In this document: piece by piece, positions 1 to 5,472 of the stretch
Position numbering within the stretch: the first letter of the stretch is position 1
Layout: each line of letters begins with the position of its first letter
NCBI GenBank assembly: GCA_002482865.1
Contig: DLGU01000155.1
Location: forward strand, 12,696-20,127
Source of the DNA: Porphyrobacter sp. UBA7686
Lineage (GTDB): Bacteria; Pseudomonadota; Alphaproteobacteria; Sphingomonadales; Sphingomonadaceae
Length of the DNA: 7,432 bases
Reading direction: 5' to 3'
Made by a program: the position numbers and the translations under genes
Notes under the pieces: model-generated
Database searches by the model: none
Told to the model about the DNA's origin: nothing
Seen by the model: only the letters and a program-made list of their open reading frames with translations

Positions 1-137
1 AGGTCCAAGGCGATACACAATTGCCCGATAGCGCGTTCGGCAATCGCGAATTGCGTAAGAACGCGCCCGAGCCAGTCAAATGGCTCGACAGGTTCGGGTT
101 GTATCTCGAAGGCGGCAAAGGAGGGTTGTTCCGACAT
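1..137 (-). CDS. Unrecognised protein, N-terminal fragment (cut by window edge)
   Basis: An open frame on the minus strand starts with ATG at 137 and runs off the left edge, giving 45 residues that begin MSEQPSFAAFEIQPEPVEPF and continue with DWLGRVLTQFAIAERAIGQL. The start is acidic and proline-rich, then comes an amphipathic helix-like stretch (about residues 22-45). There is no signal peptide or clear domain, and I do not recognise the family. No good Shine-Dalgarno is visible before ATG 137. In-frame TTG (143) and GTG (155) follow a stop at 162-164, so the start is uncertain by a few codons. It lies 50 bp downstream of the reductase gene on the same strand and may be the last visible member of the chaA operon. 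A second frame is also open over this stretch, so being a gene is likely but not certain. Confidence 0.55.
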   Translation of the reverse strand, partial: MSEQPSFAAFEIQPEPVEPFDWLGRVLTQFAIAERAIGQLCIALD

Positions 138-187
138 AAACAACCCATAAGACACAAGGGCTTAATCTTCCGTCACCCAAGGTCCGA

Positions 188-778
188 TCAATAAGGCACC
201 GCCCCCTTGTCCCGCTGCGCCTTCGCCGCTGCGGTCCACCACGCCAGATCATCTGCAAAGCGCGGGAACTGCTTCTCCAGCGCCTTGCCGCCGTCGCCGA
301 CCGGCTCCCCCTCCTCGTCCAGCGTGTCCTTCATCGGCCCCACCGCGATCGTGCTGGACACCACCACCATCCCCATCTCGCCCAGAACATCGCGCCACGC
401 GAGCGCCGCACGCACCCCACCGAAGCGCCCGGCCGAGTAGCTCGCAATCGCGGCGGGCCTCCAGAACCACTCTTCTAAGAAGTGATCGGTGAGGTTCTTC
501 AGACCCGGCTGCACGCTCCAATTGTATTCGCCGACCACGAACAGAAACGCATCTGCCGCGCGGATCTTGCCCGCCAGTGTCTCCAGCGCATCGGGGGCCT
601 CGCCCTTGGGGTATTCCTTGTACATCCTGTCGAGCATCGGGAGATCGAGCGCCTTGGCATCGATCAGCTCCACCTCAGCCCCTCGTGCCTCAAGCTGGCG
701 GACGCAGTAATCCGCGAGCCGGATACCCTGACGGTCGCGGCGATAGGAGCCGTAGAATACGAGGATACGGTCAGCCAT
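188..778 (-). CDS. NAD(P)H-dependent FMN reductase / flavodoxin-fold oxidoreductase
   Basis: This 196-residue protein has the pattern of the NADPH-dependent FMN reductase family (flavodoxin-like fold; cytosolic flavin or quinone reduction using NAD(P)H). Visible signatures are a first beta strand with phosphate loop, RILVFYGSYRRDRQG (residues 4-18), the loop GEYNWSVQPGLKNLTDHF (83-100), which matches the family's usual PEYN-G-x-P-x-LKN-x-D segment with Gly in place of Pro, and a third flavin loop SYSAGRFGG (113-121). Length is normal for the family. I chose ATG at 778 because GGAG lies six bases upstream and MADRILVFYGS begins right at the first strand. A GTG at 799 would add seven residues; it overlaps the chaA stop codon as GTGA, so coupled initiation there is possible. 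The physiological substrate (quinone, chromate, azo dye, free FMN) cannot be told from sequence. It is apparently co-transcribed with chaA. Confidence 0.88.
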   Translation of the reverse strand: MADRILVFYGSYRRDRQGIRLADYCVRQLEARGAEVELIDAKALDLPMLDRMYKEYPKGEAPDALETLAGKIRAADAFLFVVGEYNWSVQPGLKNLTDHFLEEWFWRPAAIASYSAGRFGGVRAALAWRDVLGEMGMVVVSSTIAVGPMKDTLDEEGEPVGDGGKALEKQFPRFADDLAWWTAAAKAQRDKGAVPY

Positions 779-795
779 GTCAGTCTCCGGGGCGC

Positions 796-1905
796 TCACG
801 GCACGATGGTGGTGAACAGATAGGTTGCGAAGATCACGAGGTGGATCACCCCTGGCACCACCGTGGTCCGGCCCTGACCCAGCGTCAGGCTCGCCACCAG
901 CAGCGTCAGCGCCAGCAGCACGATCCCGCCCATCGACAGCCCGAGTTCGAGATCGAGCCCCAGCGCCAGTGCCACCATCGCCACCGCCGGAATGGTCAGC
1001 CCGATCGAGGCCAGCGCAGATCCGATCGCGAGGTTGAGGCTGGTCTGCACCCGGTTGGCCTTGGCCGCGCGCACGGCGGAGAAGCCCTCAGGCGCGAGCA
1101 CCAAGGCGGCGATGATGATCCCCACCACGGCCTTGGGCGCGCCCGCTGCCTGCACGCCCGCCTCGATCACCGGAGAGAGGTTCTTGGCGAGCAGCACCAC
1201 TGCCACCAGCGCCGCCAGCAGCATCGCCGCTGCCGCCGCTGCCTTGGGGCGCGAGACCGGCTCTTCGTGGGCGTGATCGTCGGCATCGGCGATCTGGTGG
1301 ATGAAGTGATCGCGGTGGCGGATCGTCTGCGCCACCACGAAGGTGATGTAGACGATCAGCGATACCGCCGCGACGAACACCAGCTGCGTTTCGGTATAAT
1401 AGGACTCAGGCGCGCTGGTGGTGAAGCGCGGCAGCACCAGCGTCAGCACCGCGAGCGTGGCCAGCATCGCCAGGCCCGTGCTGACCCCGGCCTGGGTATA
1501 GGCCTGCTCCAGATGGCGCCGCCCGCCTGCGATCAGGCAGATGCCGATGATGCCGTTGATAGTGATCATGATCGTCGCGATCAGCGTGTCGCGCGCCAGC
1601 AGCTCGGTATCCTCGCCGCCCGCCAGCATGATCGAGACGATCAGCGACACCTCGATCACCGTCACCGCCAGCGCAAGGATCAGGGTGCCGAACGGCTCAC
1701 CAACATAGTGGGCGATGATTTCGGCATGATAGACCGCCGCCATCACCGCCGCGCCCAGCAGCACGGCGATGGTTGTGGTGGGGGCGAACCCATCGGGCTT
1801 GCCCAGCGCCAGTGCTGCGATGCCGAGCACCGGCCCGATCAACGTCCAGAGCGGAAGTCCGAAGGTGAGGCGAGCGGCGGGGGCGGGCGGCGCAGTAGCT
1901 GTCAT
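796..1905 (-). CDS. chaA: ChaA-type calcium/sodium:proton antiporter
   Basis: This 369-residue inner-membrane protein belongs to the CaCA superfamily and closely resembles ChaA (E. coli ChaA is about the same length), which exports Ca2+, Na+ or K+ in exchange for protons. The two inverted alpha repeats are visible. The first is GEPFGTLILALAVTVIEV (69-86), with the expected acidic Glu85. The second is APEGFSAVRAAKANRVQTSL (271-290) followed by NLAIGSALASIGLTIP (291-306), with Glu273. About ten to eleven hydrophobic helices can be drawn. Between the two halves is a His/Asp/Glu-rich cytosolic-type loop (about 197-216, RHRDHFIHQIADADDHAHEE), as expected for the regulatory or metal-binding linker in this family. 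ATG at 1905 is the natural start; the ribosome site is weak (AGG about 10 bases upstream). It heads a minus-strand unit with the reductase and is divergent from the HTH-DUF4019 gene. Ion preference is not readable from sequence. Confidence 0.93.
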   Translation of the reverse strand: MTATAPPAPAARLTFGLPLWTLIGPVLGIAALALGKPDGFAPTTTIAVLLGAAVMAAVYHAEIIAHYVGEPFGTLILALAVTVIEVSLIVSIMLAGGEDTELLARDTLIATIMITINGIIGICLIAGGRRHLEQAYTQAGVSTGLAMLATLAVLTLVLPRFTTSAPESYYTETQLVFVAAVSLIVYITFVVAQTIRHRDHFIHQIADADDHAHEEPVSRPKAAAAAAMLLAALVAVVLLAKNLSPVIEAGVQAAGAPKAVVGIIIAALVLAPEGFSAVRAAKANRVQTSLNLAIGSALASIGLTIPAVAMVALALGLDLELGLSMGGIVLLALTLLVASLTLGQGRTTVVPGVIHLVIFATYLFTTIVP

Positions 1906-2008
1906 ACGCGCCAGCCTATCGCATTGCGGCGGCGCGGGAAACGACGCTGCAACCGCCCCCGAAAAATTCGGGGTGGCTCGCCCCCGGTGCGCGCCCTAGA
2001 CCGCAGCC
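1906..2008. promoter_or_regulatory. Divergent spacer with palindromic operator candidate (dyad 1957-1973)
   Basis: This 103-bp stretch separates chaA (minus) from the HTH-DUF4019 gene (plus) and must hold both promoters unless one is transcribed from further away. It contains a perfect dyad, CCCCGAA at 1957-1963 and TTCGGGG at 1967-1973, with a 3-bp AAA centre. The A/T-rich core stands out in otherwise very GC-rich DNA. The dyad lies about 35 bp before the plus-strand ATG and about 51 bp before the minus-strand ATG. I found no convincing -35/-10 pair on either strand. The plus gene lacks a clear Shine-Dalgarno, so it may be leaderless or weakly translated. Calling the dyad an operator is inference. 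Confidence 0.4.
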
Positions 2009-2785
2009 ATGACGACCGTCCTCGACACGCTGACCGAGAAGGAGAAGCAGACCCTCCGCCTGATCCTGCGCGGGCATGACGCCAAGTCCTCGGCGCAGGA
2101 GTTAGGCCTGTCGGTGCACACGGTGAACGAACGGCTGCGCGATGCGCGGCGCAAGCTCGGCGTCACCAGCAGCCGAGAGGCGGCACGGCGGTTGCTGGCG
2201 GAGGAAGGCGGAGAGCCCCCCGAAAGCTTAGGGGACAAGGCTTTGGGGGATGCGGCCGAGGGGTCTGGCGCGGCAGAGGCAGCGGCATCCGCTACTCAGC
2301 GGCGGGCGTGGTTCGGCCTTGGGCCGGGCCTTGCTCTCACCCTTGCCGGAGTGCTTGCCATGTCCTTGATTCTTGCCGCGCTGTTCCTCCCCGCCTCGCC
2401 GCTCTCGGTGTTGGCACCCGCCCCTGTGGTGTCAGCTGCCGCTACTGCCGAGGCTGATGCTGTCGCCGCTGCCCGGGCAGCCGAAGCCTTCCTGATGCTG
2501 ATCGACGAGAGCCGCTGGGCTGACAGCTATGCCGCCACGGGAACGCAGTTTCGCAAGCTCAACAGCCTGGCGCGCTGGACCGAGGTGTCCGAGAAAGTCC
2601 GCCCGCCGCTCGGTAAGGTGCTGACCCGCAATCTCGTCACCAACGAATTCGTCCCCGCTCCGCCCGAAGGCTACCAGCTGGTCAAGTTTGCCAGCAGCTA
2701 CGCGGACGGGACCAATCAGGTCGAAAGCGTCTCGCTGGAGTGGGAAGATGGCGCGTGGCGCGTGGTGGGAATTGTGATTGGGTGA
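2009..2785 (+). CDS. Membrane-tethered LuxR-type HTH protein with DUF4019-like C-terminal domain
   Basis: This 258-residue protein has three parts. Residues 5-65 form a LuxR/GerE-type helix-turn-helix: LTEKEKQTLRLILRG (8-22) opens the domain and the recognition helix follows in LGLSVHTVNERLRDARRKLG (32-51). A low-complexity Ala/Gly/Glu linker (66-98) leads to one hydrophobic helix (about 103-127, GLGPGLALTLAGVLAMSLIL). After a second Ala-rich linker, residues 153-258 look like DUF4019: AAEAFLMLIDESRWADSYAA (157-176), a conserved Trp/Tyr-rich start, then beta-rich sequence ending SLEWEDGAWRVVGIVIG. There is no receiver or autoinducer domain, so the layout is ToxR-like: DNA-binding part in the cytoplasm, sensor-like part in the periplasm. 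DUF4019 has no defined function that I know of. The gene is divergent from chaA and ends 10 bp from a convergent gene. The start at 2009 is the first ATG; no strong ribosome site precedes it. Target genes are unknown; self-regulation and chaA are natural candidates. Confidence 0.85.
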   Translation: MTTVLDTLTEKEKQTLRLILRGHDAKSSAQELGLSVHTVNERLRDARRKLGVTSSREAARRLLAEEGGEPPESLGDKALGDAAEGSGAAEAAASATQRRAWFGLGPGLALTLAGVLAMSLILAALFLPASPLSVLAPAPVVSAAATAEADAVAAARAAEAFLMLIDESRWADSYAATGTQFRKLNSLARWTEVSEKVRPPLGKVLTRNLVTNEFVPAPPEGYQLVKFASSYADGTNQVESVSLEWEDGAWRVVGIVIG

Positions 2786-2795
2786 GAGGTTGGCG

Positions 2796-3338
2796 TTACG
2801 TCGGGCTGGCCGCGGCGCGCCATTGCTGTACGAGCATTGCGCCCGTGGCCAGTTCAATCACGCCGAGGCCGAGCGCGGCCCACGGGGCGGCTGCGTGGCT
2901 GAGGATGCCCACTGCGCCTGCGGCGATGAACGCCGCTCCCAACAGGGCGAAAACCAAGCTCCCGAACATCACCGGGAACGCGAGGTAGCGCAGGCCGACC
3001 CCAATCGCCACGATCGGGACTGCTGCGAAAGGCGCCTCAGCCATGCCGAGCCATCCGATAAAGAACCCGCCGAGCAGGACGGGGACGGTGGCAATCGCAA
3101 TCCACTCCAATCGCTTGCCAGTGGTGGAGGGCGAGGCCTTGAACACAAACCGCTCCACCAGCCCTGCCACAGGCGCAATCGCCAAGCCGCAGAAAAACAG
3201 GACAAAAAAGCCAGTTTGCGGGCCCTGAGCGAGCAGCGCCGCGCCTGCCGCCAGCCAGGCCAGGCCCGATACCAGCACGCCCGCGCCGCCGTTCACATGG
3301 GCGCGGCGCAGGTCTGCCTGCGCTTCGGTCAGTGCCAT
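2796..3338 (-). CDS. Small polytopic membrane protein (possibly DUF7010-type)
   Basis: This 180-residue protein starts with a charged amphipathic stretch (MALTEAQADLRRAHVNGGAG), then shows about six hydrophobic segments at roughly 19-38, 42-61, 79-98, 103-117, 120-146 and 150-170. A polar loop with KASPSTTGKRLEW (67-79) separates helices two and three. The opening pattern (acidic/Gln, LRRAHVNGGxGVLVSGLAWL) resembles proteins I recall being grouped as DUF7010; that name is from memory and unverified. No catalytic or metal-binding motif is visible, so transport, sensing or a structural role cannot be separated. ATG at 3338 is supported by AGGGGA eight bases upstream. It lies downstream of phbB on the same strand, but a 150-bp GC-dense structured spacer separates them, so independent transcription is plausible. 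Its 3' end converges on the HTH-DUF4019 gene with only 10 bp between stops and no terminator there. Confidence 0.82.
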   Translation of the reverse strand: MALTEAQADLRRAHVNGGAGVLVSGLAWLAAGAALLAQGPQTGFFVLFFCGLAIAPVAGLVERFVFKASPSTTGKRLEWIAIATVPVLLGGFFIGWLGMAEAPFAAVPIVAIGVGLRYLAFPVMFGSLVFALLGAAFIAAGAVGILSHAAAPWAALGLGVIELATGAMLVQQWRAAASPT

Positions 3339-3488
3339 GGTGATGTCCCCTTGTGTTATGGGGGGAGCGTAGCGCGAAGGGGGCCTGCGGCCAAGCCGCA
3401 GGCTGACGTCGGACGGGTTCGGCGAGCAGGGGCCCGCCGCCCCGCCGGCCGCGCGGCCGGGTGCCGCTTCGCTGCGCGCCTCCCGGCC
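3339..3488 (-). other. GC-dense structured spacer between phbB and the membrane-protein gene
   Basis: No gene is supported here. Three inverted repeats are visible. Directly after the phbB stop, CCCGGCC (3482-3488) can pair with GGCCGGG (3455-3461). A perfect 16-bp palindrome, CCGGCCGCGCGGCCGG, sits at 3445-3460, overlapping and therefore competing with the first. A 9-bp perfect stem, GCCTGCGGC/GCCGCAGGC with a 3-nt loop, sits at 3383-3403. The left end (3339-3360) holds the ribosome site and leader of the membrane-protein gene. The region would form strong RNA structure downstream of phbB. Confidence 0.5.
3382..3404 (-). terminator. Hairpin, possible U-tract-less terminator after phbB
   Basis: The 9-bp perfect stem 3383-3391/3395-3403 with a CAA loop (plus a possible G-U closing pair at 3382/3404) is strong enough to act as a transcription pause or terminator for phbB. 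Neither strand has a run of T after the stem, so a classical intrinsic terminator is not supported. It could instead be an RNA 3'-end stabiliser, a REP-like element, or part of the next gene's promoter region. Confidence 0.3.
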
Positions 3489-4211
3489 TCAATACATATG
3501 CTGCCCGCCGTTGATGCTCATGGTCGAGCCGGTCATGAACCCGCCGTTCTCGGACGTGAGGAAGGCCACCCCGCGGGCGATTTCCTCCGCCATGCCGAGG
3601 CGGCCGACGGGGATCTTGGCGACGATCTTCTCCAGCACCGGAGCGGGCACGGCGGCGACCATGTCGGTGTCGATATAGCCCGGCGCGATCGCGTTCACCG
3701 TCACCCCGAACTTCGCGCCTTCCTGGGCCAAGGCCTTGGTAAAGCCGTGAATGCCGCTCTTGGCGGCGGCGTAGTTGACCTGCCCGTACTGCCCCGCCTG
3801 CCCGTTGATCGAGCCGATGTTGACGATCCGCCCCCACCCGCGCTCGCGCATCCCGGGGAAGGTCGCCTTGGCCATGTTGAAGCACCCGCCAAGGTTGATG
3901 CGCATGACATCGTTCCAGTCCTCGAAGCTCATCTTGTGGAGCGTGCCATCGCGGGTAATCCCGGCGTTGTTGACCACGATATCGACCGCGCCGAATTCCT
4001 CCGCCACGGCGGCGCAGCCCGCCTGGGTCGCCTCGTAATCACCCACGTCCCAGCGGCGCGCCGGGATGCCGGTCGCCTCGGTGAAGGCCCGCGCCTTCTC
4101 CTCGTTCCCGGCGTAATTGGCGATGACGGTATGGCCTTGGCGCTGAAGCCGCTTGCAGATCGCCTCCCCGATTCCGCGCGTTCCCCCGGTGACGATGGCT
4201 ACCCGGCCCAT
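3489..4211 (-). CDS. phbB: Acetoacetyl-CoA reductase (NADPH), PHB synthesis
   Basis: This 240-residue cytosolic short-chain dehydrogenase reduces acetoacetyl-CoA to (R)-3-hydroxybutyryl-CoA, the second step of polyhydroxybutyrate synthesis. The dinucleotide motif TGGTRGIG is at 8-15, NNAG at 81-84, the structural Asn at 106, and the catalytic Ser134, Tyr147 and Lys151 in NIGSINGQAGQYGQVNYAAA (131-150) followed by K. The sequence SINGQxGQxGQxNYxxAK, the segment HGFTKALAQEGAKFGVTVNA and the C-terminal SINGGQHMY separate PhbB/PhaB from FabG-type ketoacyl-ACP reductases, which it otherwise resembles. Length is exactly as expected. ATG at 4211 has GGGGAG shortly upstream. The thiolase (phbA) and synthase (phbC) are not next to it in this window, so the pathway genes are dispersed or lie outside. 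The upstream neighbour on the same strand is the exported protein, 130 bp away. Confidence 0.93.
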   Translation of the reverse strand: MGRVAIVTGGTRGIGEAICKRLQRQGHTVIANYAGNEEKARAFTEATGIPARRWDVGDYEATQAGCAAVAEEFGAVDIVVNNAGITRDGTLHKMSFEDWNDVMRINLGGCFNMAKATFPGMRERGWGRIVNIGSINGQAGQYGQVNYAAAKSGIHGFTKALAQEGAKFGVTVNAIAPGYIDTDMVAAVPAPVLEKIVAKIPVGRLGMAEEIARGVAFLTSENGGFMTGSTMSINGGQHMY

Positions 4212-4341
4212 GCTCTTCTCCCCTTGTCGTGATGCGATTGCACCAGCGCAACCTAGCCGTGCCGTAGGGTCAGGGAAAGCGGGGAATAGCTATGCGCGTC
4301 GGCCCTGTCGAAGCACCAACGACCGACGGACTAGCGCGGGA
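4212..4341 (-). promoter_or_regulatory. Spacer upstream of phbB
   Basis: This 130-bp gap lies downstream of the exported-protein gene and upstream of phbB, both on the minus strand. A 6-bp inverted repeat (CGTCGG 4297-4302, CCGACG 4323-4328) lies just after the upstream gene's stop and could be a weak terminator, but it has a 20-nt loop and no T run. A phbB promoter is expected here; the best minus-strand -10-like hexamer is TAGGTT (complement of 4247-4252) with only a poor -35 partner. The purine-rich leader before the phbB ATG holds the ribosome site. Confidence 0.3.
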
Positions 4342-5115
4342 TCAGAACTTGATCTGCGTTCCGACGTAGACAGCCTGGCTATCCTGCACCGAATTGGTCA
4401 GCGGATTGAGCCGTTCGCGCTCCTGCGAGTAGCGCACGCCTGCCGTCACGTTGAGATTGGGCGACAGGCGGAAGCTCCCACCCAGACCCACGGTCTGCGC
4501 GGCGGTCGAATCGAGCGTATTAGGCGAACGGCCGGCAATCTGACGATCTTCAAGCTCGATCCGCGGCTGGAGGCGGCTGGGCTTGTCTTCGGCCTTGGGG
4601 CGCGAAGGTTCGAACTGCGCCAGATCGGGCAATGAGACATTGCTGACCTTGGCCGACAGATCGACCGAGCGGGCAAAGCTCTTGTAGCCGCGTGCCGAAC
4701 CCAGCTGGAACTTGCTCGAATCCAGACCGGTCAGGCCGAGACCACGGCCCGGCACAGCATCGATCGCCTTGCGCACTGTGATCGCGCGGGCGGTGTCATC
4801 ATCCATCCGCACCGCGACCGTCACTGTGCGCTTGCCCGACATGGTCGGCGCGCTGGCAGGCGTGAAGCGAATGCCGCGCGCGCGCGCCTTGTCGGCCACG
4901 CGGGCGGCCAGATCGGGATCGACCGAGGCCGGGGTGAACATCCGCAGGCCCAAGGCATCAAGCGAGGCCGCCGTGCGCGCCGGGGCGATTTCGCCAGCCA
5001 GCGCGAGTCCGGCGCTCGGCACGGCAAGGGCCAGCGCGCCGCACGCCAGCGCGTACAGGGCAAGCGGCCGCAGCGATTGCTGCGCCCTTGCTGACCTGTC
5101 CGACTCGCGTGCCAT
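4342..5115 (-). CDS. Exported protein of unknown function with outer-membrane-type C-terminus
   Basis: This 257-residue protein has a basic N-terminus (MARESDRSARAQQSLRP) and a hydrophobic stretch at 18-40 that fits a Sec signal peptide with cleavage after LALA (about 40). Residues 49-130 are a small soluble region in which FTPAS occurs twice (60-64 and 84-88), the second followed by the likely beta strands KRTVTVAVRMDDDTARAITV (95-114). Residues 160-200 are charged and Pro-rich, probably extended. The last 50 residues alternate polar and apolar (VGLGGSFRLSP, LNVTAGVRYSQE, QAVYVGTQIKF) and end in Phe, as in the C-terminal beta-signal recognised by the Bam complex. Three or four strands are too few for a normal monomeric barrel. 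I recall similar FTPA-containing hypothetical proteins in sphingomonads, without a known function. ATG at 5115 is the chosen start; its ribosome site is poor. It is divergent from the lipoprotein-leuS unit and upstream of phbB. Confidence 0.78.
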   Translation of the reverse strand: MARESDRSARAQQSLRPLALYALACGALALAVPSAGLALAGEIAPARTAASLDALGLRMFTPASVDPDLAARVADKARARGIRFTPASAPTMSGKRTVTVAVRMDDDTARAITVRKAIDAVPGRGLGLTGLDSSKFQLGSARGYKSFARSVDLSAKVSNVSLPDLAQFEPSRPKAEDKPSRLQPRIELEDRQIAGRSPNTLDSTAAQTVGLGGSFRLSPNLNVTAGVRYSQERERLNPLTNSVQDSQAVYVGTQIKF

Positions 5116-5224
5116 TATGCTACCCGTTTCCTGTTCTCATGCGCCCCGGATTTCCGACCGGAGCGCCTTTGCCTCACCACGCTTTGCCTTAACGCCAGCT
5201 GAGTCGCGGTGACTTTGAAATATA

Positions 5225-5252
5225 GTGATAGTCTCGCGCAGGCCGCTTGCAA
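5225..5252 (-). promoter_or_regulatory. Candidate promoter for the exported-protein gene
   Basis: On the minus strand, TTGCAA (5247-5252) and TATCAC (5225-5230) are spaced 16 bp apart and sit in one of the few A/T-rich patches of the spacer. They would give a leader of about 100 nt before the ATG at 5115. An alternative -10, TATATT (5219-5224), fits the consensus better but has no matching -35. Each hexamer matches the sigma-70 consensus at four of six positions. Confidence 0.3.
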
Positions 5253-5261
5253 TGGGGTTGC

Positions 5262-5288
5262 TGCGACACGAAACAGATTCGCGTCGCA
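5262..5288. repeat. 27-bp imperfect inverted repeat
   Basis: TGCGACACGAA (5262-5272) and TTCGCGTCGCA (5278-5288) are inverted copies with one mismatch (A5268 against C5282), separated by ACAGA. In minus-strand RNA the mismatch becomes a U-G pair, so all 11 positions would pair. It lies 10 bp upstream of the candidate minus-strand -35, a typical activator position. No T run follows on either strand, which argues against a terminator. Confidence 0.55.
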
Positions 5289-5409
5289 CCTGTGGCACCA
5301 TGCACACAGAATGTTGCACTGATAGGCAAATTCAGGCTGGGTAAAGCCCGGGGGCGCTCTTCCAGCGCATGGCTTGACCGCCTCGGCCGGGCCTCTGCGC
5401 GGATGATGC

Positions 5410-5437
5410 TTGCCGCATCAACCCTTGGGGCTATAGA
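5410..5437 (+). promoter_or_regulatory. Candidate promoter for the DUF3576-leuS unit
   Basis: TTGCCG (5410-5415) and TATAGA (5432-5437) are spaced 16 bp apart, predicting a start near 5443-5445 and a short leader of about 30 nt before the GTG at 5473. The -35 lies inside a 6-bp dyad, TGATGC (5404-5409) and GCATCA (5415-5420), so a protein bound there would block or assist polymerase. Prediction is by eye only. Confidence 0.4.
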
Positions 5438-5472
5438 GCGAGGCCGATACAGATGATGAGGATGATCCGGCT

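Larger units (their letters stand above)
5116..5472. promoter_or_regulatory. 357-bp divergent intergenic region
   Basis: No conserved protein-coding frame is supported here; the frames that are open are Arg/His/Pro-rich and resemble nothing. The stretch separates the exported-protein gene (minus) from the DUF3576-leuS unit (plus) and is less GC-rich than the genes around it. It contains a long imperfect dyad (5262-5288), a small dyad (5404-5420), a short CTGTG/CACAG dyad (5290-5294 and 5305-5309), candidate promoters on both strands, and two GANTC methylation motifs (5201-5205 and 5276-5280) of the kind recognised by CcrM in alphaproteobacteria. Confidence 0.55.

Noticed and set aside
577..2079. 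500-codon open frame on the plus strand
   Set aside because: It is antisense to the reductase and chaA genes, is extremely rich in Arg, His, Gln and Asp, and resembles no protein family. High GC suppresses stop codons in such shadow frames.
3037..3885. 282-codon open frame on the minus strand overlapping phbB and the membrane protein
   Set aside because: It is a shifted frame of phbB and its spacer, dominated by Arg and Gly, and crosses the structured spacer without any domain.
2778..4232. 484-codon open frame on the plus strand
   Set aside because: It is antisense to the membrane-protein gene and phbB, both of which have clear family features. Its composition (Arg/Gly/Ala/His-rich, low hydrophobic order) is that of a shadow frame.
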